This document shows, one piece after another, positions 33,502 to 41,254 of a DNA stretch of 64,000 nt. The translations under genes were made by a program, and so were the position numbers. The stretch's first letter is position 1; every line of letters starts with the position of its first letter. Source of the DNA: Rufibacter sp. LB8 (GTDB lineage: Bacteria; Bacteroidota; Bacteroidia; Cytophagales; Hymenobacteraceae); contig NZ_JADALJ010000001.1 in the NCBI RefSeq assembly GCF_014876185.1, positions 3,639,501 through 3,703,500 of the forward strand, read 5' to 3'. The notes beneath the pieces are model-generated. The model worked only from the letters and a program-made list of their open reading frames with translations. It ran no database searches and was not told where the DNA came from.

Positions 33502-34791
33502 TTATTCCATCTCCATGGAAGGTTCTTCCTGATTTTCAGTTTCTGTTTCTTGGCCGGGGCGGGCCAGGTAGAATAGGGTGGAGCAGTTGTCAGGCCGCAG
33601 GATTTCCTGAGCCTGGCGGTAGATGTCTTCCACGGTGACGGCCTGCACTTTGGCGCCTTCCTCGTTCACGTGGTTGGGATTGCCCATCAGCTTTCCGAAG
33701 GCTAGGTTCATGGCGCGGTTCAGGAGCTCAATCTCAGAGAAAACAATGGAGGTCTCAGACTGATTCTTGAGTTTCTGCAGTTCCTGGTCAGAGATGTGCT
33801 CGGTTCTGACTTTCTCAATAATAGTCTCAATGGCGGTGTTGGCGTGCTGCGGGTCTACGCCTTTGTTCAGTTTGCCCTGAATGATGAGCAAGCCCGGTTC
33901 CATGGAGCCCGTCACAAACGCGCCAATATTGTTGAACAGCTGCTGCTCTTTCACCAGCTCATTGTACAACCTGGATGAGTTGCCGTTGCCCAGCACTTCG
34001 CTCAATAAATCAGCGGCGTGGTAGTCTGGGTGCATGCGGCCAGGCATGTGGTAGGTTTTGTAGAGGGCGGTGAGCGGCACATCGGCTTCTACCTGCAGAA
34101 AACGGGCTTCGGTCTGGCGCGGCTCCACGGGCAGGTTGCGTTCATATTTCTCACCCGCCGGTATCGGTCCGAACCATTTATCAGTCAGTTCTTTGGCCCG
34201 CTCAAACGTGATGTTGCCCGCTACCACCAGAATAGCGTTAGCCGGAGAATAATGTTTCTGGAAGAAGGCGCGCACGTCATCCATCACGGCGTTCTCAATA
34301 TGACTGATTTCCTTGCCGATGGTCGCCCATTTGTACGGGTGCTGCTGGTAGGCGAGCGGCCGTAGTTTCAACCACACATCGCCGTATGGCTGGTTCAAGT
34401 AATTCTGTTTGAATTCCTCTACCACCACTTTGCGCTGCACTTCCAGGCCTTGCTCAGAGAAGGCCAGGCTCAGCATGCGGTCAGACTCCAGCCAGAATCC
34501 GGTCTCAATGTTGTCGGCGGGCACGGTAAGGTAATAGTTGGTGAGGTCTGGGCTGGTGAAGGCGTTGTTCTCGCCGCCGGCCTGCTGCAGCGGTTCGTCA
34601 TAGCTGGGAATGTTGACCGAGCCGCTGAACATCAAATGCTCAAACAAATGCGCGAAGCCCGTGTGCGTCTCCACTTCATCGCGGGAGCCAACATTATATA
34701 AAATATTGAGAACGGCCAGCGGGGTGGTGGGGTCTTCGTGCACTAGGCACTGCAAACCATTCTCTAAGGTGAATTCTTTAAACTGAATCAT
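33502..34791 (-). CDS. M16-family zinc peptidase
   Basis: A 429-residue insulinase/processing-peptidase-like protein. The inverted zinc motif HLFEH lies in GFAHLFEHLMFSGS (about residue 49), with the downstream glutamate in VQRKVVVEEFKQNYLNQPYGD. The length fits two M16 half-domains, one catalytic and one inactive. Homologous pairs often occur as two adjacent genes, but only one copy is here. No signal peptide is visible with the ATG at 34791 (MIQFKEFTLENGLQ), chosen because the extra 20 residues of the longer frame lack features. A cytoplasmic or membrane-associated location is likely. Confidence 0.85.
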   Translation of the reverse strand: MIQFKEFTLENGLQCLVHEDPTTPLAVLNILYNVGSRDEVETHTGFAHLFEHLMFSGSVNIPSYDEPLQQAGGENNAFTSPDLTNYYLTVPADNIETGFWLESDRMLSLAFSEQGLEVQRKVVVEEFKQNYLNQPYGDVWLKLRPLAYQQHPYKWATIGKEISHIENAVMDDVRAFFQKHYSPANAILVVAGNITFERAKELTDKWFGPIPAGEKYERNLPVEPRQTEARFLQVEADVPLTALYKTYHMPGRMHPDYHAADLLSEVLGNGNSSRLYNELVKEQQLFNNIGAFVTGSMEPGLLIIQGKLNKGVDPQHANTAIETIIEKVRTEHISDQELQKLKNQSETSIVFSEIELLNRAMNLAFGKLMGNPNHVNEEGAKVQAVTVEDIYRQAQEILRPDNCSTLFYLARPGQETETENQEEPSMEME

Positions 34792-34927
34792 AAAGGCAAA
34801 GTCTGATTTCTCTCCGGCCCACGGCCAAGACAACTGTACGAAGGTACGCAAACCGCGTCTGAAAAGTAAAACCTGTTTCTGGGAGTGAAGGTTTGGGTCG
34901 TTTAACGCGGAGCGCAGAGGGGTGTTA

Positions 34928-35087
34928 ACGCATATCGTCCCCCTTTGAAGGGGGTAGGGGGATGATTACTCGTGCTGATGATTTGAAATTTCTGAGAATA
35001 ACATTTTTACTTCCTCTTGTTAAAGGTGATGCTTCTTCAACTGACTTTATCATCCCCCTACCCCCTTCAAAGGGGGACGATATGCGT
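34928..35087. repeat. 160-bp inverted repeat with perfect 39-bp arms (family H)
   Basis: The arm ACGCATATCGTCCCCCTTTG plus the next 19 bases (34928-34966) is an exact reverse complement of 35049-35087. Each arm holds CCCCCTTTGAAGGGGG, itself a hairpin. The 82-bp interior has no repeat structure I can see. Confidence 0.85.
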
Positions 35088-35153
35088 GACGAAGTTCTAG
35101 CTGGAAAACCAATTAACAATCAACAATCAGCAACCAACAATCAACAATTCTCC

Positions 35154-35192
35154 ACTTTTGCCTTCATTTGAGAAAAAGAGCCAGAAAACGGA
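35154..35192. repeat. Decayed intergenic palindrome, copy 23
   Basis: ACTTTTGCCTTCATTTG opposite AGAGCCAGAAAACGG. Only part of the family pattern remains. Confidence 0.5.
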
Positions 35193-35271
35193 AGAAATCA
35201 TAAGAACCTTGGCTATCTTTCCCGGCACATTGTATCTAGTAAAATAAGCAGCCCCTAAGGCGTATTTCACC

Positions 35272-37251
35272 ATGAACTTCAACAGAAAAGACTATACCGA
35301 CGACGACCTGCTCATGCTCTACCGCGGCATTTTGAAGCCCCGCATGATTGAGGAGAAAATGCTGATTCTGCTGCGGCAGGGCAAAGTGAGCAAGTGGTTC
35401 TCGGGCATTGGGCAGGAGGCCATCTCCGTAGGTTCTACCCTGGCCCTGGACCCAGACGAATACATTCTGCCGCTGCACCGCAACCTGGGCGTTTTCACGT
35501 GCCGTGACATTCCGTTAGACCGCTTGTTCGCGCAGTTTCAGGGCAAGAAAACCGGTTTCACCAAAGGCCGGGACCGCTCGTTCCACTTCGGCACCAACGA
35601 GCACCATATTGTGGGCATGATTTCGCATTTAGGTCCGCAGTTGGCCGTGGCCGATGGCATTGCTTTGGCAGAACTCCTGGACAAGCGCGAGAAAGTGACG
35701 TTGGTGTACAGCGGTGACGGCGGTGCCAGCGAAGGTGATTTCCATGAGGCGCTCAACGTGGCCGCGGTCTGGGGCTTGCCGGTGATTTTCGTGATTGAGA
35801 ACAACGGCTACGGCCTCTCTACACCCAGCAATGAGCAGTTCAAATGCCAGTATTTCATAGACAAAGGCCCCGCCTACGGCATTGACGCGCTGCAGATTGA
35901 CGGCAACAACGTGCTGGAAGTCTATGACACCGTTCGGCAGGCCGCCTACAGCATTAGGAAGAACCCGCGGCCTATGCTGATTGAGGCGATGACGTTCAGG
36001 ATGCGCGGACATGAAGAAGCCTCGGGTACCAAATATGTGCCGCAGGAATTGTTTGAGCGCTGGGCGAAGAAAGACCCGGTAGAAAACTTCGAGAAATACC
36101 TGCTGGACGAAAAAGTGCTCACCCCTAAATCTTTGGCGGCCATACGCGAAGAGATAAAAGAAGAGATTGAGCGCGGCCTGGACACGGCCTTCAACACGCC
36201 CATGCCCGTGGCCGATGCCAAAGAAGAACTGGCCGATATGTTCCTGCCTTTCATGCAAACCGAGATTCGGCCCAAGGACAGCGCCCGCACCGAGCGCCGC
36301 TTTGTAGATGCCGTGTCTGACGGGTTGCGCCAGAGTTTGGAACGTTACCCAGAACTGGTAATCATGGGCCAGGACATTGCCGAGTACGGCGGCGTCTTCA
36401 AAGTGACCGAGGGCTTCGTGGAGAAGTTCGGGAAGGAGCGCATTAGAAACACACCGTTGTGCGAGAGCGCTATTCTGGGCATTGGCCTGGGTATGTCCAT
36501 CAAGAAAAAGAAGTCGGTGATTGAGATGCAGTTCGCGGACTTTGTGACCTCGGGCTTTAACCAGGTGGTGAACAATCTGGCCAAAAGCCACTACCGCTGG
36601 GGCCAGAACGCCGATGTGGTGGTGCGCATGCCCACGGGCGCGGGCGCGGCAGCCGGTCCGTTCCACTCCCAGAGCAACGAAGCTTGGTTTTTCCACACGC
36701 CCGGCCTCAAGATTGTGTACCCCAGCACGCCGTATGACGCCAAAGGCCTGCTGAACGCGGCCATTGAAGACCCTAACCCGGTCATGTATTTTGAGCACAA
36801 GTTGCTCTACCGTTCGCTCACCGAGTCTATTCCAGACGATTATTATACCGTGGAGATTGGCAGAGCCAGGCTGGCGCAGGAGGGGGACGAGTTTTCTATC
36901 ATCACCTACGGCATGGGCGTGCACTGGGCCAAGCAACTGCTCCAAACCATGCCAGACGTGAGCGCCGATATTCTGGATTTACGCACCTTGCTGCCCTGGG
37001 ACAAAGAAGCCGTTCGGCAGACGGTGGAGAAAACCGGCCGCGTGCTGGTCTTGCATGAAGACACTTTGACCGGCGGCATAGGCGCCGAGATTGCCGCCTG
37101 GATTTCTGAGCACTGCTTTACGTCTTTAGATGGTCCGGTGGTACGCGTGGGTGGCCTGGATACGGCCATTCCGTTTGCGCCGCCGCTGGAGCAGGAATTT
37201 CTGCCGGTGAAACGCCTGAAAGAAAAAGTGGAACAGCTATTGAGTTTCTAA
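35272..37251 (+). CDS. 2-oxoacid dehydrogenase E1, alpha-beta fusion
   Basis: A thiamine diphosphate-dependent E1 of 659 residues in which the alpha (about 1-310) and beta (about 330-659) chains, usually separate genes, are one protein. The TPP motif is SGDGGASEGDFHEALNVAAV ending in NN; the beta half has GQDIAEYGGVFKVTEG and MPTGAGAAAGPFHSQSNE. It most resembles branched-chain 2-oxoacid or pyruvate E1 of Bacteroidota; the substrate cannot be fixed. The E2 and E3 genes are absent from this window. The complex relies on lipoyl groups, which LipA (39904) supplies. Confidence 0.9.
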   Translation: MNFNRKDYTDDDLLMLYRGILKPRMIEEKMLILLRQGKVSKWFSGIGQEAISVGSTLALDPDEYILPLHRNLGVFTCRDIPLDRLFAQFQGKKTGFTKGRDRSFHFGTNEHHIVGMISHLGPQLAVADGIALAELLDKREKVTLVYSGDGGASEGDFHEALNVAAVWGLPVIFVIENNGYGLSTPSNEQFKCQYFIDKGPAYGIDALQIDGNNVLEVYDTVRQAAYSIRKNPRPMLIEAMTFRMRGHEEASGTKYVPQELFERWAKKDPVENFEKYLLDEKVLTPKSLAAIREEIKEEIERGLDTAFNTPMPVADAKEELADMFLPFMQTEIRPKDSARTERRFVDAVSDGLRQSLERYPELVIMGQDIAEYGGVFKVTEGFVEKFGKERIRNTPLCESAILGIGLGMSIKKKKSVIEMQFADFVTSGFNQVVNNLAKSHYRWGQNADVVVRMPTGAGAAAGPFHSQSNEAWFFHTPGLKIVYPSTPYDAKGLLNAAIEDPNPVMYFEHKLLYRSLTESIPDDYYTVEIGRARLAQEGDEFSIITYGMGVHWAKQLLQTMPDVSADILDLRTLLPWDKEAVRQTVEKTGRVLVLHEDTLTGGIGAEIAAWISEHCFTSLDGPVVRVGGLDTAIPFAPPLEQEFLPVKRLKEKVEQLLSF

Positions 37252-37280
37252 CATCGGCGCAGCCGAAGACAAATTGTAGG

Positions 37281-37328
37281 ATTCCCGTTTTCGGGCTCAT
37301 TTTTGGAAATGAGCCCGAAAACGGGAAT
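37281..37328. repeat. Intergenic palindrome, copy 24 (terminator-like)
   Basis: ATTCCCG/CGGGAAT outer pairs, followed by TTTTTT at 37327-37332. It lies 29 bases after the E1 stop and can serve as its terminator. Confidence 0.9.
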
Positions 37329-37392
37329 TTTTTGCGCTATATAGAAAATGTACCAATTAATCTGGGTATTTTTGTAAAGCAACGTTGGCGCT

Positions 37393-37428
37393 GGTTTTGG
37401 GGTCATTTCAGAAACAGAGCCCCAAAAC
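37393..37428. repeat. Intergenic palindrome, copy 25 (decayed)
   Basis: GGTTTTGGGGTCATTTC opposite GAAACAGAGCCCCAAAAC; the GGGG subtype with two mismatches. It lies 52 bases before the small lipoprotein gene. Confidence 0.72.
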
Positions 37429-37479
37429 GCCCTGCTTTTTACCCGAATTATGTGGGAAACCGTATAAAAGTTGTTGAGC

Positions 37480-37773
37480 ATGTCTATGAAGAAGCTGAAA
37501 ACTTTTCTGGGGATTTTGAGTCTGGCGGCAGTGCTGGTCATGAGCGGCTGCAGTTCCGGTAGAATTCCGTGCCCAGACGTGTCTGGCAAGAAAAAGTTTT
37601 CGCCGCTGGCTATGTTCAAGAGGAGCGAACCTACCCCACAAGACCAGGCCAATGAGGGACGTGACCTGGGTGGCCGGGACATGGAATTTGACAAGAAGGG
37701 GCTACTGAAGAAAAAAGGTCCCAAGATGCCTACCAAGAAAAAGAAATCTGGATTTTTAGGGATAACCTTATGA
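37480..37773 (+). CDS. Small lipoprotein with a Lys-rich tail
   Basis: A 97-residue lipoprotein: lipobox MSGC (residues 22-25) after LGILSLAAVLV. The mature part has GKKKFSPLAMFKRSEP, a Gly/Arg/Asp linker and the Lys-rich KKGLLKKKGPKMPTKKKKSG. Its start could be ATG 37480 or 37486. The stop overlaps the next start by 4 bases (ATGA at 37770), implying translational coupling. It resembles the Lys-rich exported proteins at 27634 and 28525 in style only. Function unknown. Confidence 0.7.
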   Translation: MSMKKLKTFLGILSLAAVLVMSGCSSGRIPCPDVSGKKKFSPLAMFKRSEPTPQDQANEGRDLGGRDMEFDKKGLLKKKGPKMPTKKKKSGFLGITL

Positions 37774-38105
37774 AGACGTTTGCCCAATCCTTTATAGTAG
37801 CCACAAGCCTGCTGCTTTTTTGCCTGCTGGCGCAACCCAGTCTGGCGCAGGTGGCGTCTCTCACCCCCGCCCAACAGGAAAAAGAACTTCGGCGTAGCCT
37901 CAAAGAAGCCAAGCGCCTGCAAACCGACTTTAATGAGTCACACCTGAACATGGAGGCCGTGGCGTTCAAGCGCGGCGAAAGCGGCCGCAAGCGGGTAAAA
38001 GGTCCCCAGGAGCAGGAACTCATGCTCATAAACGAAGCCGGCACCGCCACCAACAAGCCCAAACTGAAAGCCAGGAAAAATAAATCGGCTAGAAAGCGGA
38101 GGTAA
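37770..38105 (+). CDS. Small exported basic protein coupled to the 37480 lipoprotein
   Basis: A 111-residue protein: signal peptide TSLLLFCLLAQPSLAQ, then a helical Glu/Arg/Lys-rich region (EKELRRSLKEAKRLQTDFNE) and a basic tail ending KARKNKSARKRR. It overlaps the preceding stop, so the two products are probably made together and might act as a pair in the envelope. No known domain is seen. A bacillithiol-related ytxJ gene follows after 44 bases. Confidence 0.7.
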   Translation: MKTFAQSFIVATSLLLFCLLAQPSLAQVASLTPAQQEKELRRSLKEAKRLQTDFNESHLNMEAVAFKRGESGRKRVKGPQEQELMLINEAGTATNKPKLKARKNKSARKRR

Positions 38106-38149
38106 ACGCGGTGATTTACGTATTTCCCCTGAACCTAAAGAAGTAGACT

Positions 38150-38488
38150 ATGCAATGGCATTCCCTCACCAGCGCTGAGCAGTTAGAGAAAATAAAAGAA
38201 GAATCTAAAACCCAGCCGGTCGTTATTTTCAAGCACAGCACCAGCTGTTCCATTAGTGCCACGGCCAAGAGCAGGCTGGAGCGCCAGTGGCCAGACGCCG
38301 GTCTCACCAGCGTGAAACCCTATTACCTGGACTTGTTGAGCTACCGGCCGGTTTCAAACCAAATAGCAGAGACGTTTAGTGTACGGCATGAGTCCCCGCA
38401 GCTGCTAGTGATCAAAGACGGGCAGTGCCAGTACCATGGGTCGCATTTGGGCATTAACCTGCAGGAAGTAAAAAAACTGGCCTCTTAG
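38150..38488 (+). CDS. ytxJ: YtxJ-like bacillithiol-system redox protein
   Basis: A 112-residue thioredoxin-like protein of the YtxJ/BrxC family, which removes bacillithiol from proteins. The active segment is VVIFKHSTSCSISATAKSRL, with a single cysteine in the CSIS motif, matching monothiol bacilliredoxins, followed by the typical SNQIAETFSVRHESPQLLVI with a cis-Pro. It supports a bacillithiol-using organism. The two small genes upstream are on the same strand and may be cotranscribed. Confidence 0.88.
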   Translation: MQWHSLTSAEQLEKIKEESKTQPVVIFKHSTSCSISATAKSRLERQWPDAGLTSVKPYYLDLLSYRPVSNQIAETFSVRHESPQLLVIKDGQCQYHGSHLGINLQEVKKLAS

Positions 38489-38498
38489 TGAAACAAAA

Positions 38499-38543
38499 AG
38501 CCCCGGTGCCAGATTCTATGAGAAATAATCTGGCACCGGGGCT
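38499..38543 (-). terminator. Terminator between ytxJ and osmC (mainly minus strand)
   Basis: A perfect 17-bp stem AGCCCCGGTGCCAGATT, paired with 38527-38543. On the minus strand it is followed by CTTTTTG; on the plus strand the T-tract is missing, so it better serves osmC. Confidence 0.75.
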
Positions 38544-38586
38544 AGCTGTATAAGAAGGAAGGGGTTGCGTGCGTTAGAGAGAAGCG

Positions 38587-38994
38587 CTACGCGTACTGGA
38601 ACAACACCGTTTGGGTAAGCTCTGGGTGAAGGCTCAAGGCAACCGGGCAGGTGCGGGCGGCATTCTCCAGCATGGCTCTCTCTTTTTCACTGAAGTCCCG
38701 GGCGGGCATCTGCACCTCCAGCACAATCTCAGAGATGCGTCTGGGGTCAGCGGCCATTCTTTTGGTGATGGCCATGGTCATGCCTGTGAGGTCAATGTGG
38801 TTGCGGTCGGCTACCATGCCCATGATGGTCATCATGCAACTGCCCAAGGCGCTGCAGACCAGGTCAGTGGGGGAATAGGCTTCGCCGCGGCCATTGTTGT
38901 CAACGGGGGCATCTGTTACCACGGTGTTGCCAGAGGCCAGGTGCGTGCCCTGGGTGCGTAACTGACCGGTGTATTGTAGCGTCATGGAACTCAT
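38587..38994 (-). CDS. OsmC/Ohr-family protein
   Basis: A 135-residue OsmC-like protein. Conserved features: AYSPTDLVCSALGSCMMTIMG with the first catalytic cysteine in LVCSALG, and a second cysteine in NAARTCPVALSLHPELTQ. The two-cysteine peroxidase mechanism reduces organic hydroperoxides. Sequence alone does not separate OsmC from Ohr or YhfA subtypes. It adjoins ytxJ across a terminator, and both fit thiol and oxidant defence. Confidence 0.88.
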   Translation of the reverse strand: MSSMTLQYTGQLRTQGTHLASGNTVVTDAPVDNNGRGEAYSPTDLVCSALGSCMMTIMGMVADRNHIDLTGMTMAITKRMAADPRRISEIVLEVQMPARDFSEKERAMLENAARTCPVALSLHPELTQTVLFQYA

Positions 38995-39066
38995 TGTGGT
39001 ATATTTTAAGATTTGCAGGTGCTTGTAAAGTTACTTACTTTTAAAGAAAACAACTCCTTTTCTACC

Positions 39067-39843
39067 GTGCGCAGAATCTTCACAGCCTTTTGCCTGTTTA
39101 TTTTCTTGTCCGGCACCGCTGCCATGGCACAGGGGCTGGAAGAAGATGAAAGCTACACCCGTGAATTCACCTATGGGCTGAATTTCAACACCAACGGTGG
39201 GTTGCTGGGCGGGGCTATGGTCAAGCAGGTGTACCTCATGCAGGGCAAGTGGTACCAGTTCTGGGGTTTGGAGGCCGTAGAGGTGAAGCATCCCAAAGAG
39301 GTGCAGTACCAGAACCGTTACACAGGCTCCACGTTTGTGAAAGGAAAACGCAACTACTTTTTCGCGCTTCGGCCTAATTATGGGCGGGAGTACACCTTTT
39401 TCAAGAAAGCCGCCGAGTCTGGCGTGCAGGTAAACGGTATTTTTGCCGCTGGTCCGTCCATTGCCGTGCTTGGGCCTTATTACATAGACTACAACTATAC
39501 TCGCTTAGACCGCAACGGCCAACCCATTGGACCTGTTGATGTGCGGGCCGAGCCCTATGACCCCAACATTCATACTGACCTTAACCGAATTGTGGGTGGG
39601 TCCGGCGTGTTCACTGGGTTGTCTGAGCCCTCTTTCAAAGTAGGTGCGCACGTGAAGGCCGGCGTCAGTTTTGAGTATGGCCGTTACATGGAAAGCGTGA
39701 CCGGTATTGAGGTGGGCATGCTCTATGAAATGTTCCCCAGCCGCATCATCATTGTGCAGGGCACGGGCGTTGACGAAGGCGTGAAAAACCAGAACAGGTT
39801 CTTTTCTCTGTACCTGACCCTGTATTACGGCCACCGCCGTTGA
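39067..39843 (+). CDS. Exported protein, probable outer-membrane beta barrel
   Basis: About 258 residues with signal peptide FTAFCLFIFLSGTAAMAQ. Alternating Tyr/aromatic strands (FTYGLNFNTNGGLLGGAMVK, YFFALRPNYGREYTFFKKA, FFSLYLTLYYGHRR) and a C-terminal aromatic end suggest a barrel. The GTG at 39067 is preferred because the longer reading (TTG at 39013) adds a hydrophilic stretch before the signal peptide; either is possible. Conserved only as an uncharacterised Bacteroidota family to my eye. Confidence 0.68.
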   Translation: MRRIFTAFCLFIFLSGTAAMAQGLEEDESYTREFTYGLNFNTNGGLLGGAMVKQVYLMQGKWYQFWGLEAVEVKHPKEVQYQNRYTGSTFVKGKRNYFFALRPNYGREYTFFKKAAESGVQVNGIFAAGPSIAVLGPYYIDYNYTRLDRNGQPIGPVDVRAEPYDPNIHTDLNRIVGGSGVFTGLSEPSFKVGAHVKAGVSFEYGRYMESVTGIEVGMLYEMFPSRIIIVQGTGVDEGVKNQNRFFSLYLTLYYGHRR

Positions 39844-39867
39844 ACGATTCCCGCAGCCCCGCTGTTT

Positions 39868-39899
39868 TTTGCCTATCCGCTCCTCTCTTAGTACCTTTG
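39868..39899 (+). promoter_or_regulatory. Promoter of lipA
   Basis: TTTG at 39868-39871, 20-base spacer, then TACCTTTG at 39892-39899, a full match to the Bacteroidota TAnnTTTG box. The box ends only 4 bases before the ATG at 39904, so transcription probably starts at or next to the start codon (a leaderless transcript). Confidence 0.6.
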
Positions 39900-39903
39900 C
39901 TGC

Positions 39904-40797
39904 ATGGATCAATTGATTGCATTGCCGGTCATACAACCGGTTGAAGCTCAGACAAAAAATAGAAAGCCAGATTGGCTGCGCGTAAAACTGCCCATTGGCA
40001 AAGAATACGCCAAAGTCCGCCAGCTGGTAGACACCTATAAACTGCATACCATTTGTGAAAGCGGCAACTGCCCTAACATGGGGGAGTGCTGGGGTGCCGG
40101 CACCGCCACCTTCATGATTTTGGGCAATGTGTGTACCCGTTCCTGCTCTTTCTGCGCAGTGGCCACCGGCCGGCCCAATGAATATGACCTGGACGAGCCG
40201 CGCCGCGTGGCCGAAGCCATTCAGCTCATGGGCGTGAAGCATGCTGTGATCACCTCCGTGAACCGCGACGAGCTCAAAGACCGTGGGGCCAGCGTGTGGC
40301 ATGAAACCATTGTGCAGATCAAGAACCTTTCGCCGCAGACTACCATTGAAACCCTCATTCCAGATGTAAAAGCCAACTGGGACGCGCTGGAGGTGATGAT
40401 CTCTGCGGGCCAGGAAGTGGTGTCACATAACGTGGAAACGGTGAGAAGCCTGTACCGCCAGGTACGCCCCCAGGCCAAGTATGACCGCAGCCTGGAGCAG
40501 CTCAAACGCATTAAGGAATACGGCAAGCGCACCAAAACCGGCATCATGCTGGGCTTGGGCGAAACTCAGGAAGAAGTCTACCAAGCCATGGATGACCTGG
40601 TGGCGAACGGCCTGGATATCCTGACTCTTGGTCAATACCTACAACCTACCAAAATGCACCTGGAAGTGGCTGAGTTCATTCACCCAGACCTGTTTGCGCA
40701 TTACCGCGAGGAGGGCCTAAGACGTGGTCTTAAATATGTGGAATCCGGTCCGTTAGTGCGGTCTTCCTACCATGCTGAACGGCACGTGAACGTATAA
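39904..40797 (+). CDS. lipA: Lipoyl synthase
   Basis: A radical SAM enzyme that inserts two sulfurs into octanoyl groups on lipoyl domains. The auxiliary cluster cysteines lie in [14 protein letters not shown] and the radical SAM motif is CTRSCSFC (CxxxCxxC). Length of 297 residues is normal. Products serve the glycine cleavage H protein (GcvP at 50749 is the partner P protein) and 2-oxoacid dehydrogenase complexes (E1 at 35272). A terminator follows. Confidence 0.97.
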   Translation: MDQLIALPVIQPVEAQTKNRKPDWLRVKLPIGKEYAKVRQLVDTYKLHTICESGNCPNMGECWGAGTATFMILGNVCTRSCSFCAVATGRPNEYDLDEPRRVAEAIQLMGVKHAVITSVNRDELKDRGASVWHETIVQIKNLSPQTTIETLIPDVKANWDALEVMISAGQEVVSHNVETVRSLYRQVRPQAKYDRSLEQLKRIKEYGKRTKTGIMLGLGETQEEVYQAMDDLVANGLDILTLGQYLQPTKMHLEVAEFIHPDLFAHYREEGLRRGLKYVESGPLVRSSYHAERHVNV

Positions 40798-40826
40798 CAA
40801 GACACGTATTTAAACCATAGAAGAAT

Positions 40827-40863
40827 GAAGAAGCCCTGCAACCTTGCTGGGCTTCTTTCGTTT
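40827..40863 (+). terminator. Intrinsic terminator after lipA
   Basis: AAGAAGCCC pairs with GGGCTTCTT across a 12-base loop, followed by TCGTTT. It begins 30 bases after the stop. Confidence 0.75.
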
Positions 40864-41135
40864 AAAGCCAGGTTTTGATTTTTCTAAGGTATTTCTGAGG
40901 AGTTGAAACGGTTGTATGGTATAAATACGTTTGCATTATTCATATATAGTTATTTTGCTATTCTTATTTCAAAGCTATTCCGCTCATCCCAAGAATCCAC
41001 GCAAAGGGCAATAGAGGACCATTTTAAGGCGCATTTAAGGGTTTTCCCTGCGCTATTGGAAACGGTTTCTTTAAAGCCTAAAAGATAACTGACGTTCCCA
41101 ATTTTAAAATGCTCACCTTTACACGTTATGTTGTA

Positions 41136-41166
41136 TTTGTATCTTTTTTATAGGCTGCAACTTTTG
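41136..41166 (+). promoter_or_regulatory. Promoter-like site of the T9SS operon
   Basis: TTTG at 41136-41139, 19-base spacer, and AACTTTTG at 41159-41166, one base off TAnnTTTG. It would leave an 80-90-base leader before the ATG at 41255. Confidence 0.35.
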
Positions 41167-41254
41167 TGGTAAAAGGAAGTACATGGAGGTGCTCATATCC
41201 CAATATGACTATATAAGACTTGAGTTGTTTTTATCATACTAGTTACGTGGTCGC

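Larger units (their letters stand above)
34792..35271. other. Gene-free interval with a 39-bp-arm inverted repeat
   Basis: The divergent gap between the M16 gene and the E1 gene. It contains a 160-bp inverted repeat (34928-35087), a decayed palindrome and a T-rich stretch. The control region of the E1 gene probably lies at 35195-35271. Confidence 0.6.
40798..41254. other. Upstream region of the T9SS adhesin operon
   Basis: After the lipA terminator it is A+T-rich and free of the family palindrome. A 61-codon open frame (40903-41088) has no protein features and is probably noise. A promoter-like site lies at 41136-41166. Confidence 0.5.

Noticed and set aside
34925-35171. Two facing 64-69-codon frames
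   Set aside because: They are translations of the 39-bp inverted arms and resemble each other because of the repeat.
35629-36945. Long 438-codon frame on the minus strand
   Set aside because: It is fully antisense to the well-supported E1 gene, has no domain and follows from high GC at third positions.
40903-41088. 61-codon frame upstream of the adhesin
   Set aside because: It has a hydrophobic stretch but no start context and no conserved look; more likely promoter-region noise.
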